A DNA stretch of 64,000 nucleotides from Exiguobacterium alkaliphilum 12/1. GTDB taxonomy: Bacteria > Bacillota > Bacilli > Exiguobacteriales > Exiguobacteriaceae. Below the pieces are notes generated by a model that made no database searches, was not told the DNA's origin, and saw nothing but the letters and a program-made list of their open reading frames with translations. This document shows, piece by piece, positions 9,736 through 18,162 of this stretch. Position 1 is the first letter of the stretch. Each line of letters starts with the position of its first letter. The stretch is from assembly GCF_000714435.1 (NCBI RefSeq), contig NZ_JJMW01000064.1, forward strand, positions 1 through 64,000. Direction: 5' to 3'. The position numbers were made by a program, and so were the translations under genes.

Positions 9736-11307
9736 ATGAGCCGGGCTATAGAGAAAGGGACGGTCGCGTACTTCTCGTTCGATGCGCTCAGCATCCACGG
9801 GGCCGTGATCAAACAAGGTGTCTTCAAACGGAGCGCCTCCGTCCAGTTGGCGAAGAATGCCTACGCTGAAGGGCGGATTCAGGACGAGAACGCGTTCGGC
9901 CTCGCCTTCGACGAGTTGTGCCGAAAATTGAAAGTACGAAAAGGGATGGTCTGCGCCGTCGACATGGCCGAGACGGAAGTGTTGTCGCGTAAAGTTGACA
10001 TCCCGTCGAACATCCCGAAAGACGAGATCCGCGGTTATTTGTTCATGGAGATCGGCAGTTCGATCATCTTGCCGTTCGACGACGTCGCCTTCGACTATGA
10101 GGTGCTCGGCGAGACGGAGATGAAGACCGAAGTCATGCTGCACGCCGTCTCGGTCGAGTTGACGAAAGCGATCCGCGGTTACATGAAAAAACGCGGCTTC
10201 GTCTTGAAGAAGATCGTCCCGCGCCCGGTCGCCATTGCGAACGGCGTGGCCCGTCTCGAGACGCTCGACCCGCTCAAATCGACGCTCCTCTGGCACGTGA
10301 CACCGTTCGCGCACCAGTTGCTCGTCCTTGAGGAAGGACAGGTCCGTTTCATCCGCGCCATCGAGACCGACCTTTCATACCGCTCGGATACGACAGACGG
10401 CGGGGTTACATACACGTTCAACGGTTCGAACGAGACGCTTTCGAGCCAGACCGACGATTGGTTGAACGAGCTGTCGCGCTTCCTCGACTTTTATCGCTAC
10501 TCGCTCCGCACGGACGGTCGCCCGATTGACGAGCTCCTCGTCTCCGGGACGGTCCCGGAACTCGATGAGCTCGTCCGGACGATCGAGGCGGAAGCGATGG
10601 TGCCGGTCAAACGGATCGACGACCCGCTCCCGTTGTCACACGCGACGCCGCTGTCGCACCAGATGTTGCCGCTCCTCGGGATGGCGACGCTCGATCGTGA
10701 CCGCGACGCCAACTTCATCAATTCGACCGACGTCACGCTCCGCTGGCCGATCGTCGCGAGTCTCGCGTCTCTTCTCATCGGTGGGGGGCTCGCCGGCTTC
10801 TTGTACTACGAAGTGCAAGGGCTCGAACGGCAAGAAGCGCAAGTGAACGAACAGTTGCAGCTCGTCCGCATTTATCAGACGGAACAAGTGAACTCGAAAG
10901 GGCAACAAGTGCTGTCGCTCGAACAGACGGTGACGTCGCTTACGAACGAAGAGAAACAAGCGGTGCCGGCGCTCCGAGCGCTCACCGAACAGTTGCCGCC
11001 GACCGGATACGTCTTGACGTACAATTACGCCGACGGCTCGCTCATGAGCGTCCGCGCCCAGTTCGAGACGTTGCCGGACTTGAACGCGTTCCAACGCGCG
11101 CTCTTGACCGACCCGCGCTTTGAGAACGTCAAGCTGCTCGGCGTCACGACCGAGACGAAAGTCGACACGGAGACGGACACGGACGAACCGACTCGTCTGA
11201 CGGACGAGCCGCTCCCGCGTTACATCGGTGAATTCACGTTCACGTTTGTCGACGTCGAAGAGCCTGAGACCGAAGCGGCGACCGATGAGGAGGTGGTGAG
11301 CCAATGA
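9736..11307 (+). CDS. PilM-PilN fusion pilus assembly protein
   Basis: 523 residues. Residues 1 to about 330 resemble PilM, the actin-like cytoplasmic assembly protein, with the start VAYFSFDALSIHGAVIK and the segment VCAVDMAETEVLSRKV. A single membrane helix follows at about 338-358, then a coiled-coil stretch (VQGLERQEAQVNEQLQLV) and a periplasmic-type PilN domain containing LPPTGYVLTYNY. In most species PilM and PilN are separate proteins that dock through the PilN N-terminus; here they form one chain. It links the cytoplasmic PilB/PilC machine to the outer assembly. It overlaps the next gene by ATGA. The PilM half is a moderate-confidence match and the PilN half rests on topology and order. 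Confidence 0.75.
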   Translation: MSRAIEKGTVAYFSFDALSIHGAVIKQGVFKRSASVQLAKNAYAEGRIQDENAFGLAFDELCRKLKVRKGMVCAVDMAETEVLSRKVDIPSNIPKDEIRGYLFMEIGSSIILPFDDVAFDYEVLGETEMKTEVMLHAVSVELTKAIRGYMKKRGFVLKKIVPRPVAIANGVARLETLDPLKSTLLWHVTPFAHQLLVLEEGQVRFIRAIETDLSYRSDTTDGGVTYTFNGSNETLSSQTDDWLNELSRFLDFYRYSLRTDGRPIDELLVSGTVPELDELVRTIEAEAMVPVKRIDDPLPLSHATPLSHQMLPLLGMATLDRDRDANFINSTDVTLRWPIVASLASLLIGGGLAGFLYYEVQGLERQEAQVNEQLQLVRIYQTEQVNSKGQQVLSLEQTVTSLTNEEKQAVPALRALTEQLPPTGYVLTYNYADGSLMSVRAQFETLPDLNAFQRALLTDPRFENVKLLGVTTETKVDTETDTDEPTRLTDEPLPRYIGEFTFTFVDVEEPETEAATDEEVVSQ

Positions 11308-12011
11308 AACGTTCGACGATTTACTTAGTGTTCACCTTGTGCCTGTTCACGGCTCTCGCCGTCCCGGCTTACTTTGGCTATACGTATTTCATAAAACAAG
11401 GTGACGTGAAAGCGCTCGAGCGCGAACTGTCGCTCGAACAGACGAAGCTCGAGCTCATGCGCCAGGAAGGTCGCGCCGTCGACGTTGCCGACTCGCAGCG
11501 CCTCCAGACGCGCGTCCCGGCCGAGCCAGCGTTAGACACCGTCGTCGAGGCGTTGTCGCAGGCGAGCCAGCTCTCAAGCGTCAACGTGACGAGCATCGCC
11601 TTTGCGGACGGTGTTCTCGCCGAATCAGAAGTGCCGGAGACGATCGAGACACCGGAACCGGAAGACGTCAGCGCGACGTCTGAACCGGCGACACCGGTCG
11701 ACATCACCCCGGTGAACGCGTCCTCGGTGCGGACGACCGTTTCGCTTCAAGCCGAGACGTACGACGCGCTCGTCCTCTTCCTCGAGTCGGTCGAGTCGAT
11801 GAACCGGATCCACATCTTGCGGACCGTTCAGTTCACGGGACCGGCCGAGACGGGACCGAACACGACGGACGTGATCGCGCCGCTCGACTTCACGGTCGAA
11901 CTCGACGCCTTCTACCGCCCGGACTTGACGCAACTCGTCGACGACCGGTTCGTGCCGACGCAAACGTTCCCACGCAAAGACATCCCGGTATACGACTACA
12001 CGACGCCATAA
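11304..12011 (+). CDS. PilO-like pilus alignment protein
   Basis: 235 residues with a short cytoplasmic N-terminus, one membrane helix (about residues 7-28), a coiled coil rich in Glu and Leu (DVKALERELSLEQTKLELM) and a C-terminal ferredoxin-like domain, the layout of PilO. Residues 110-145 are Pro, Glu and Thr rich. It would pair with the PilN half of the preceding protein through the coiled coil. It overlaps that gene by 4 nt and ends the pilus operon ahead of a strong terminator. No PilP or PilQ follows, which fits a single-membrane cell. Assigned by topology and position. Confidence 0.75.
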   Translation: MKRSTIYLVFTLCLFTALAVPAYFGYTYFIKQGDVKALERELSLEQTKLELMRQEGRAVDVADSQRLQTRVPAEPALDTVVEALSQASQLSSVNVTSIAFADGVLAESEVPETIETPEPEDVSATSEPATPVDITPVNASSVRTTVSLQAETYDALVLFLESVESMNRIHILRTVQFTGPAETGPNTTDVIAPLDFTVELDAFYRPDLTQLVDDRFVPTQTFPRKDIPVYDYTTP

Positions 12012-12015
12012 CGAG

Positions 12016-12044
12016 ACGTCCCTTCGAAATGAAGGGGCGTTTTT
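12016..12044 (+). terminator. Terminator of the pilus operon
   Basis: Stem ACGTCCCTTC / GAAGGGGCGT with a 5-nt loop, followed by TTTT, directly behind the pilO-like stop. It marks the end of the pilus locus. Confidence 0.85.
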
Positions 12045-12057
12045 CAGTCGGCTGACA

Positions 12058-12086
12058 TTGTGTTCGGCTGCCCTTTTGCCTACAAT
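12058..12086 (+). promoter_or_regulatory. Probable sigma-A promoter of maf-radC
   Basis: TTGTGT and TACAAT separated by 17 bp, just downstream of the pilus terminator and about 60 bp ahead of the maf start. The spacing is ideal; the -35 box is only a fair match. Confidence 0.55.
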
Positions 12087-12147
12087 CAACAGGGAAGTAT
12101 GAAACGGGAAGGAAGCCCGTTATCTAAGATGAGAAGGAGTCGATACA

Positions 12148-12735
12148 ATGAAACCAACACAGAAACGTGTCATCCTCGCCTCGATGTCACCGCGGCGGAC
12201 CGAACTATTGGCCAAGGCCGGCATTCACCACGAGGTCATCCCGTCGAACGTCGTCGAGGGCGTCAACGGGCGCGAAGCGGCAGATGAATACGTCGGGCGC
12301 CTCGCCCGTGAGAAAGCGATAAATGTCGCGCGAGACAATCGTGACGCCGTCGTCATCGGATCGGATACGGTCGTCGTCCTAGACGGGAAGATCCTCGAGA
12401 AGCCGAACGACCGGGAAGAGGCGCGGCGGATGCTCCGTCGTCTTTCCGGTGCGACGCATGACGTCCTGACCGGGGTCAGCATCATCGGACCCGAGCGCCA
12501 AGACTTGTTCGTCACGACGACGCGCGTCACGTTCATCGACATCCCGGAGGCGTGGTTCGACGGCTATCTCGATTCCGCTGAGCCGTATGATAAGGCCGGC
12601 GCCTACGGCATCCAAGGGTCGGGCGGATTGTTCGTCGAACGGTTAGAAGGCGACTACTATAACGTCGTCGGCCTGCCGCTCATGCCGCTCGTCCGGACGC
12701 TCGAAGGTCACGGGGTGACGCCACGCTTTCTGTGA
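12148..12735 (+). CDS. maf: Maf nucleotide pyrophosphatase
   Basis: 195 residues, the standard length. It has the N-terminal Maf signature ILASMSPRRTELL, the conserved SDTVV near residue 71, the THDVLTGV segment and the YDKAGAYGIQGSGG motif. Family members hydrolyse non-canonical or excess nucleoside triphosphates (dTTP, UTP and modified nucleotides), and in Bacillus Maf affects septum formation during competence. A perfect AGAAGGAG precedes ATG 12148. Its stop overlaps a GTG that could start radC. It lies directly upstream of radC and mreB, as in Bacillus. Confidence 0.95.
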   Translation: MKPTQKRVILASMSPRRTELLAKAGIHHEVIPSNVVEGVNGREAADEYVGRLAREKAINVARDNRDAVVIGSDTVVVLDGKILEKPNDREEARRMLRRLSGATHDVLTGVSIIGPERQDLFVTTTRVTFIDIPEAWFDGYLDSAEPYDKAGAYGIQGSGGLFVERLEGDYYNVVGLPLMPLVRTLEGHGVTPRFL

Positions 12736-12758
12736 TTGCTGCGAAAGTAGGTGAAGGA

Positions 12759-13388
12759 ATGACCATGGTGCTCGACCGAAGTGCTGAAACCGCCATCGCC
12801 AGTCTGCTTCAAATCGGGGGACGGGGCGGGGACCCGCACGCGACCGCCCGGCGATTATCCGATGTCTATCCGACGCTTCGGGCGCTATCGCAGGCGTCCG
12901 TGAGCGACTTGTGCCAAATCGAAGGGATGACGAAGAAAAAGGCCGAGCAGTTGCTCGCGGCGTTCACGATCGGCATCCGTTACGTCGAAGAACCGAAGTC
13001 TGAGATGCCGACGATCCGTTCGCCGCAAGACGCGTACGAGCTGCTCCGGAACGAGTTGCGGCTCCTCAATCAAGAGCATTTCGTCTGTCTGTACCTGAAC
13101 ACGAAAAATCAACTCATCGCCCGGAAGACGCTCTTCGTCGGCGGGTTGAACTCGTCGATTGTCCACCCGCGGGACGTGTTCCGCGAGGCGCTCAAGCTGT
13201 CGGCGGCGTGCTTCATCGCCGTCCATAACCATCCGAGCGGGGACGCGACGCCGAGCCGGGAAGACATCGAAGTGTCGGAACGGTTGGTCGAAGCGGGGAA
13301 CATCGTCGGCATCGCTTGTCTCGATCACGTCATCATCGGGGAAGACCATTACGTCAGCATGAAACAGCGAGGGTATATGAACGGCTGA
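12759..13388 (+). CDS. radC: RadC family JAB-domain protein
   Basis: About 209 residues from ATG 12759. The N-terminal helix-hairpin-helix-like region (VSDLCQIEGMTKKKAEQLLAAF) is followed by a JAMM/MPN+ metal site HNHPSGDATPSREDI in the C-terminal half, the hallmark of RadC/YsxA. The original link to DNA repair is disputed and the biochemical role is unknown. ATG 12759 has AGGTGAAGGA in front; a GTG at 12732 overlapping the maf stop is an alternative without a clear ribosome site. The usual family N-terminus (around GAEALSDAELL) is shorter here, as the protein opens with TAIASLLQIGGRGG. Confidence 0.93.
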   Translation: MTMVLDRSAETAIASLLQIGGRGGDPHATARRLSDVYPTLRALSQASVSDLCQIEGMTKKKAEQLLAAFTIGIRYVEEPKSEMPTIRSPQDAYELLRNELRLLNQEHFVCLYLNTKNQLIARKTLFVGGLNSSIVHPRDVFREALKLSAACFIAVHNHPSGDATPSREDIEVSERLVEAGNIVGIACLDHVIIGEDHYVSMKQRGYMNG

Positions 13389-13390
13389 TT

Positions 13391-13432
13391 TTTGGAAGGA
13401 TATTTCCAAATGAGAACCAAGTTTGCTATACT
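13391..13432 (+). promoter_or_regulatory. Promoter with overlapping inverted repeat
   Basis: TTTCCA (13403-13408), 18 bp, then TGCTATACT, an extended -10 at 13427-13432. The -35 box lies inside an inverted repeat TTTGGAA-N6-TTCCAAA (13391-13410). This would drive the small membrane protein at 13451. The repeat could be an operator or chance; no known regulator is matched. Confidence 0.5.
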
Positions 13433-13450
13433 GGCAGACGAGGTGTTCAC

Positions 13451-13891
13451 ATGAAAAAATTAACTTGGCTTTTAATTGTTGGGATGGCACTGTTAGCGAG
13501 TTTTGTCCCACTCCAACCGATCGCCTTGACGTTCGTCGTCTTCATGCTGTTCGTCTTGGTTAGCATCGCACTGTTCCAGCAGCTTCCACAAAATGAATGG
13601 TTCGACCGCTTGTCGCCGCTGTTCGTCATTGCACTTGGCATCGTCGCCTTCATTGCCTATTTGGCGCTGTTTCTTGCATGGGGGAACGCGACAATCGATT
13701 CACAAGTCTGGCAGATGATTGGACAACTCCTCTTCATGTACGTCGGGGTGTATGTGTTTGTTGTGACGGTATCGGGGTTTCTTGCCGGGGCGACACGGCA
13801 AAAGCCGTCCCGCTTCTTTCAACCGGTGCTTTTGATCTCGGTCATTTGTTACGGGGCGATGTTGTTGCTTTCATTTTCGACGCGAACTTGA
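13451..13891 (+). CDS. Hypothetical integral membrane protein
   Basis: 146 residues with about five membrane helices (near residues 4-22, 25-42, 58-79, 92-113 and 126-142) and a basic loop QKPSRFF. ATG 13451 lies behind GAGGTG; upstream in-frame codons have no such site and would run into radC. No family is recognised. It stands alone between a promoter and a terminator. It is conserved in style with the host codon use and so is not an obvious import. Confidence 0.75.
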   Translation: MKKLTWLLIVGMALLASFVPLQPIALTFVVFMLFVLVSIALFQQLPQNEWFDRLSPLFVIALGIVAFIAYLALFLAWGNATIDSQVWQMIGQLLFMYVGVYVFVVTVSGFLAGATRQKPSRFFQPVLLISVICYGAMLLLSFSTRT

Positions 13892-13905
13892 ATCAGGTCA
13901 TATCC

Positions 13906-13932
13906 GAAGCAGGCGAATCGTGCCTGCTTTTC
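13906..13932 (+). terminator. Terminator after the membrane protein gene
   Basis: GAAGCAGGC-N7-GCCTGCTTTTC, a strong hairpin with a short T run just behind the stop at 13891. Confidence 0.75.
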
Positions 13933-14006
13933 GTATGTAAAGGAGTCGGTCCACGTGGTGTCGAAAACGGTATTATAAGGCGGATGAAAAGGGAACGTGA
14001 TGCGAC

Positions 14007-14843
14007 ATGTTTGAAGACATGATTTATCAAGAAGAAGATTTAAAGCGGATTTTAACGGACGTCAAGAGCGGGACCGTTCGCTTGCACCAAATCGATGAGG
14101 CACGGGTCATCCAGTCGATGCTCCATCATATCGGTTCGACGGACGCCGAACTTCGAGATCAATTGATTTATACGCTCTTTTTCCGGTTCATCATTGAAGA
14201 TGAGTTAATGACGACTGAACAGTTGACGAACCTGTTTCAGACGACGCTCAAGTATCATTTGTTCCATGGTATCGGGGAGACGGGAACGGATACCGTCTTC
14301 ACCCGGTCGTTCTCGACGCTGTTGCTCGCCTTGATTTTGTATCAGGACCGGCAACAGCGCTTCTTGTCGGAAGCGGACCTCGAGCGATTGAAGGCGAAGC
14401 TGTTGGCGTATCTTGAATGCGAGATCGATACGAGAGGATATGTGACCGGTAAAGGCTGGGCCCATTCGATTGCACACGTGGCCGATACATTTGACGAGCT
14501 CGTCTTACACCCGGAACTCGACGAGACCGAGTTTAGTGATGTGCTTGAAGCGTTATGGAGCAAGGTGAGGATTTCGACCATCTATGTGCACGATGAAGAT
14601 GAACGGCTTCTAAACCCGATTTTCGGACTACTTGACCGCGGGATGGACGAGCAAGAACTGATCGTGTTGCTAGAAGACTTGCCCGCTAGACTGAGCGTCC
14701 ACAAACAAGAGCTCGAAGCCGAACAGTATTGGCACGTCGTCCATAATGTGAAAACGTTCTTAAAAAGCTTTCTTGTCAAGTTGAACGAGACGGACCGTCA
14801 CGCGCTTCAAACGGCGGTGCTTCTCACACTAAAGAATGTTTGA
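14007..14843 (+). CDS. DUF2785-like protein
   Basis: 278 residues, mostly helical and soluble. The central segment GKGWAHSIAHVADTFDEL is the most characteristic part and fits the DUF2785 family found in Bacilli, whose function is unknown. Other marks are LRDQLIYTLFFRFI and the C-terminal FLKSFLVKLNETDRHALQTAV. ATG 14007 is preceded by AAAAGGGAACG; ATG 14019 is another in-frame option. It is a single-gene unit ending in a strong terminator before mreB. In Bacillus mreB directly follows radC, so this gene and the membrane gene before it are extra here. Confidence 0.75.
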   Translation: MFEDMIYQEEDLKRILTDVKSGTVRLHQIDEARVIQSMLHHIGSTDAELRDQLIYTLFFRFIIEDELMTTEQLTNLFQTTLKYHLFHGIGETGTDTVFTRSFSTLLLALILYQDRQQRFLSEADLERLKAKLLAYLECEIDTRGYVTGKGWAHSIAHVADTFDELVLHPELDETEFSDVLEALWSKVRISTIYVHDEDERLLNPIFGLLDRGMDEQELIVLLEDLPARLSVHKQELEAEQYWHVVHNVKTFLKSFLVKLNETDRHALQTAVLLTLKNV

Positions 14844-14860
14844 GAAATGAGTCGAAATCG

Positions 14861-14890
14861 AAGCAGGCGCTTTCATGCGCTTGCTTTTTT
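14861..14890 (+). terminator. Terminator before mreB
   Basis: AAGCAGGCGC-N6-GCGCTTGCTTTTTT, a near-perfect stem with six T residues. Confidence 0.85.
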
Positions 14891-14983
14891 GATTTGCGTT
14901 TTTCGGTAAAAGAAGGCAAACTAGTAGACGGTGAGACAGGACTTGGATGCAGGGATTGTAAATAACCTGTAATCGAATGAACG

Positions 14984-15011
14984 TTTTCAAACATGATTTT
15001 TCCGTTATAAT
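14984..15011 (+). promoter_or_regulatory. Probable promoter of mreBCD-minCD
   Basis: A perfect TATAAT at 15006-15011 with TTTTCA 16 bp upstream (14984-14989). The start of mreB is 35 bp downstream of the -10 box. Confidence 0.55.
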
Positions 15012-15045
15012 AAAAAATAGTGTAAATAAGAGAGGGGCAACACCT

Positions 15046-16083
15046 ATGTTTCGTAGTTTCAACCGAGAAATCGGAATCGACCTTGGAACGGCTAACACGC
15101 TCGTTTATGTAAAAGGTCAAGGCATCGTCGTTCGTGAACCGTCTGTTGTGGCGTTCCGTACAGATACAGGTAGAATCGAGGCCGTGGGTAACCAGGCGAA
15201 AGATATGATCGGCCGTACACCGGGCAACGTGACGGCACGTCGTCCGATGAAAGACGGCGTCATCGCGGACTTTGAAACGACTGCGACGATGATCAAGTAC
15301 TTCATGGAGCAAGCGCAGAAGTCGAAGAGCGGTTTGTTCTCTTCGAAGACGAACGTCATGATTTGCGTCCCGAGCGGCATCACTTCGGTCGAGAAGCGCG
15401 CCGTTGAAGATGCGGCCAAACAAGCGGGCGCACGCGAGGCGTACACGATTGAAGAACCGTTCGCGGCAGCAATCGGCGCCGGTCTCCCGGTTTGGGAACC
15501 GACAGGCTCGATGGTCGTCGATATCGGTGGCGGTACGACCGAAGTCGCAGTGATCTCACTCGGCGGCATCGTGACGAGCCAATCGATTCGCGTCGGCGGT
15601 GACGAAATGGATGACGCCATTATTCGTTACATCAAAAACAAATACAACCTCATGATCGGGGAACGCACGGCCGAGACACTCAAGATGGAAGTCGGCTCAG
15701 CACGAATCGATTCGTCGAACGAAGGCGAGAAGATGGAAATCCGCGGTCGCGACCTCGTGACGGGCCTTCCGAAACAAATCGAAGTGTCAGCGGCTGAAGT
15801 ATGCGAAGCACTTTCGGATACGGTCGAGGCGATTCTCGCAGGCGTCAAGCAGACGCTCGAGCAGACACCACCAGAACTCGCGGCAGACGTCATGGACCGC
15901 GGCATCGTCCTCACAGGCGGCGGCGCGCTCCTTAAAAACTTGGATGACGTCATCTCAGACGAGACACACATCCCGACGCTCGTCGCGGATGAGCCACTCG
16001 ACTGTGTCGCCATCGGGACTGGAAAATCTCTCGAAATGATGGACGTCCTCCGTTCAAAATCAGGCATTTCGTCACGTCGATGA
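15046..16083 (+). CDS. mreB: Rod shape-determining protein MreB
   Basis: 345 residues. Actin-fold motifs are clear: phosphate 1 [14 protein letters not shown] at the N-terminus, connect 1 [14 protein letters not shown], phosphate 2 [19 protein letters not shown] near 160 and the adenosine loop [16 protein letters not shown] near 285. MreB forms filaments under the membrane that guide cell-wall synthesis along the rod. ATG 15046 follows AGAGGGG; a longer reading frame begins upstream at 14977 but has no ribosome site and is not homologous. The order mreB-mreC-mreD-minC-minD is that of Bacillus. Confidence 0.98.
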   Translation: MFRSFNREIGIDLGTANTLVYVKGQGIVVREPSVVAFRTDTGRIEAVGNQAKDMIGRTPGNVTARRPMKDGVIADFETTATMIKYFMEQAQKSKSGLFSSKTNVMICVPSGITSVEKRAVEDAAKQAGAREAYTIEEPFAAAIGAGLPVWEPTGSMVVDIGGGTTEVAVISLGGIVTSQSIRVGGDEMDDAIIRYIKNKYNLMIGERTAETLKMEVGSARIDSSNEGEKMEIRGRDLVTGLPKQIEVSAAEVCEALSDTVEAILAGVKQTLEQTPPELAADVMDRGIVLTGGGALLKNLDDVISDETHIPTLVADEPLDCVAIGTGKSLEMMDVLRSKSGISSRR

Positions 16084-16096
16084 GAGGTGATCAGTG

Positions 16097-16987
16097 ATGA
16101 GCCGGTTCGTACGCAATAAAAAGCTCATCATCACGCTAATCGGTATCATTTTATTCGTCGTGATTTTAGGGGTTTCGATTCGAGGACGGTCGGAATCTGC
16201 ATGGTACCAAGACGTCACGCGTGATGTGGTCGGGACGTTCCAACGGGTGTTCACCGTGCCGATCGGCTGGATGGACAGCACGGTGTCCTCGATTACGGAC
16301 GTCCGCGACATCTATGAAGAGAATCGTCAATTGAAGCAACATTTGACGAAGTACGCTGAAGTGTCGGTCGAAGCCGACGATTTGCGCCGGGAGAACGAGG
16401 AGCTGCGTCGAATGATTGACGCGAGCGAGACGTCACTTCGGGACTTCGACCTCATCCCGGCCGAAGTGATTGGACGGACGCCGAACGATTGGCAACGTTA
16501 CATCACGATTAACGTCGGGGAAGAGCGTGGCGTCGAGCGAGGGATGGCCGTCACGGCAGCCGGCGGCATGGTCGGACGCGTCATCCAGACGAGCGCGTAT
16601 ACGTCGCAAGTCCAACTGCTCAGCGACAACAACCGGACGAACAACGTCTCGGCCGTCGTCAACGATGCGGACGGGAAGGCGACGTACGGTACGATTGACG
16701 GCTTCGACAGTGAGACGAACGAGCTCTTCTTCACGAAGATCTCGAACAGCGTCGAATTGAAAGAAGGCGAAATCGTCTCGACGTCAGGTCTTGGCGGCCG
16801 TTATCCGGCCGGACTCGTCATCGGGACGGTCGAGTCGATTGAGACCGATGAGTACGGGGTGTCGCAAGTGGCCCGCATCAAGCCAGAGGCGGACTTCAAC
16901 GAGTTCTCGCAAATGTACGTCATCGATCGGACGCTCGTCGAACCGTTCTTGACGGCACCTGAGGAAGGAGGAGCAGCCGGTGAGTAA
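16097..16987 (+). CDS. mreC: Rod shape-determining protein MreC
   Basis: 296 residues. A short cytoplasmic N-terminus and membrane helix (about 10-31) are followed by a coiled coil (YEENRQLKQHLTKYAEV to LRRENEELRRM) and the beta-rich MreC core with GRTPNDWQRYITINVG and GMAVTAAGGMVGRV. It scaffolds the elongation machinery outside the membrane. ATG 16097, 6 nt after GAGAGGTGA, is preferred over the adjacent GTG 16094. Its last 8 nt overlap mreD. Confidence 0.97.
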   Translation: MSRFVRNKKLIITLIGIILFVVILGVSIRGRSESAWYQDVTRDVVGTFQRVFTVPIGWMDSTVSSITDVRDIYEENRQLKQHLTKYAEVSVEADDLRRENEELRRMIDASETSLRDFDLIPAEVIGRTPNDWQRYITINVGEERGVERGMAVTAAGGMVGRVIQTSAYTSQVQLLSDNNRTNNVSAVVNDADGKATYGTIDGFDSETNELFFTKISNSVELKEGEIVSTSGLGGRYPAGLVIGTVESIETDEYGVSQVARIKPEADFNEFSQMYVIDRTLVEPFLTAPEEGGAAGE

Positions 16988-17483
16988 CATGAGAGTGTTC
17001 ATCGCCCTGTTCCTCCTCTTTCTTATTGAAGGGACATGGGCGGCCATCTTTTCTTGGCACTACATGACCCCGTTCCTCGCCTTGACGTTGATCGGACTCA
17101 TGTATATCAGTTTGTATGGCCGCTTTGAGTCGGCGTTCGGTTTCGGGCTCGTTTTCGGATTACTGTATGACATCGTCTACACCGACTTGCTCGGAATTTA
17201 CTTATTTACTTTTTCACTCATTCCTCTCTTAGTCAGCTTCGTGTTAAAATATATAGGTGAGAACTTCTTCTCGGTCGTCATCACGTTCACGTTTATGATT
17301 CTTGTCTATTCGTTCACGATTTATAGTGTGATGGCAGCAATCGGCGGGACGACCATGACCATGCAGACACTTTTAGTTGAACAGATTCCAGGGACGTTGT
17401 TCGTCAATGCAATCGCCATCGCGGTACTGTATTACCCGATGACGCGGTACGTGGCGACGCGCCCTGTAGCGAAGAGAGGGTAG
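16980..17483 (+). CDS. mreD: Rod shape-determining protein MreD
   Basis: 167 residues with five to six membrane helices and the MreD-type segment FGFGLVFGLLYDIVYTDLLGIY near residues 53-74. It works with MreC and RodA/PBP2 in side-wall synthesis. GTG 16980 lies 8 nt behind AGGAGG, inside the 3' end of mreC, so translation is coupled. ATG 16989 is an in-frame alternative. Confidence 0.94.
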   Translation: MSNMRVFIALFLLFLIEGTWAAIFSWHYMTPFLALTLIGLMYISLYGRFESAFGFGLVFGLLYDIVYTDLLGIYLFTFSLIPLLVSFVLKYIGENFFSVVITFTFMILVYSFTIYSVMAAIGGTTMTMQTLLVEQIPGTLFVNAIAIAVLYYPMTRYVATRPVAKRG

Positions 17484-17485
17484 CC

Positions 17486-18157
17486 ATGATGGAGCGTAAA
17501 CGACACATTACGATTAAAGGACATCGCAACGGGATTGCCATCCACTTCAATCCACGGAGTGGCATCGACGACGTGCTCCTAGAGCTTGAGGCCACGTTAG
17601 AAGAAATGGAGCCGCCCTCTGGGAAGATTGCACTCAAGTTGCACGCGGGAACTCGTTATTTAGACGAGGAGCTGTCACGTCAAATTCGTGAAGTCGTTGC
17701 TCGTCATGGCGTTTTTTATATCGAGGAGCTTTCGAGCGAGGTCATGCTGACCGAAGAGGCGAAGGCGACTTACGGCAAAAAGACGTTCCACTACCATAGC
17801 GGGACAATCCGCAGCGGACAAGTGCTCTCGTTTGACGGGTCCGTCCTCATCATCGGGGACGTCAACCCGGGGTCCGAGGTTCGGGCGACAGGTAGCATCT
17901 ATTGTTTAGGTACGATACGAGGAAATGTACGGGCCGGTGTCGAAGGATGGAGTGACGCGGTCATCACGGCAAGTCTCTTGCATCCGAAGTTCTTGGCGAT
18001 CGGCGAGCACGTTCTCGCGTCGGACGACGGCGAAGAGCTTCCGGAAATCGAGATGGGTTGCGCGTATCAGACGAATCAAGGGATTGAAATGACACGTCTC
18101 CGTCAAGTCATGACGGGATTGAAAGATGCATATGCAATGGAATTACAGAGAGGGTGA
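17486..18157 (+). CDS. minC: Septum site-determining protein MinC
   Basis: 223 residues. The N-terminal domain begins IKGHRNGIAIHFNP; the C-terminal beta-helix domain has HSGTIRSGQVLSFDGSVLI, GDVNPGSEVRATGSIY and LGTIRGNVRAG, the signature of MinC. With MinD it blocks FtsZ assembly away from midcell. The start is 2 nt behind mreD. The end overlaps the minD ribosome site. No minE is present, as expected where DivIVA/MinJ give the topology. Confidence 0.96.
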   Translation: MMERKRHITIKGHRNGIAIHFNPRSGIDDVLLELEATLEEMEPPSGKIALKLHAGTRYLDEELSRQIREVVARHGVFYIEELSSEVMLTEEAKATYGKKTFHYHSGTIRSGQVLSFDGSVLIIGDVNPGSEVRATGSIYCLGTIRGNVRAGVEGWSDAVITASLLHPKFLAIGEHVLASDDGEELPEIEMGCAYQTNQGIEMTRLRQVMTGLKDAYAMELQRG

Positions 18158-18162
18158 GTTTG

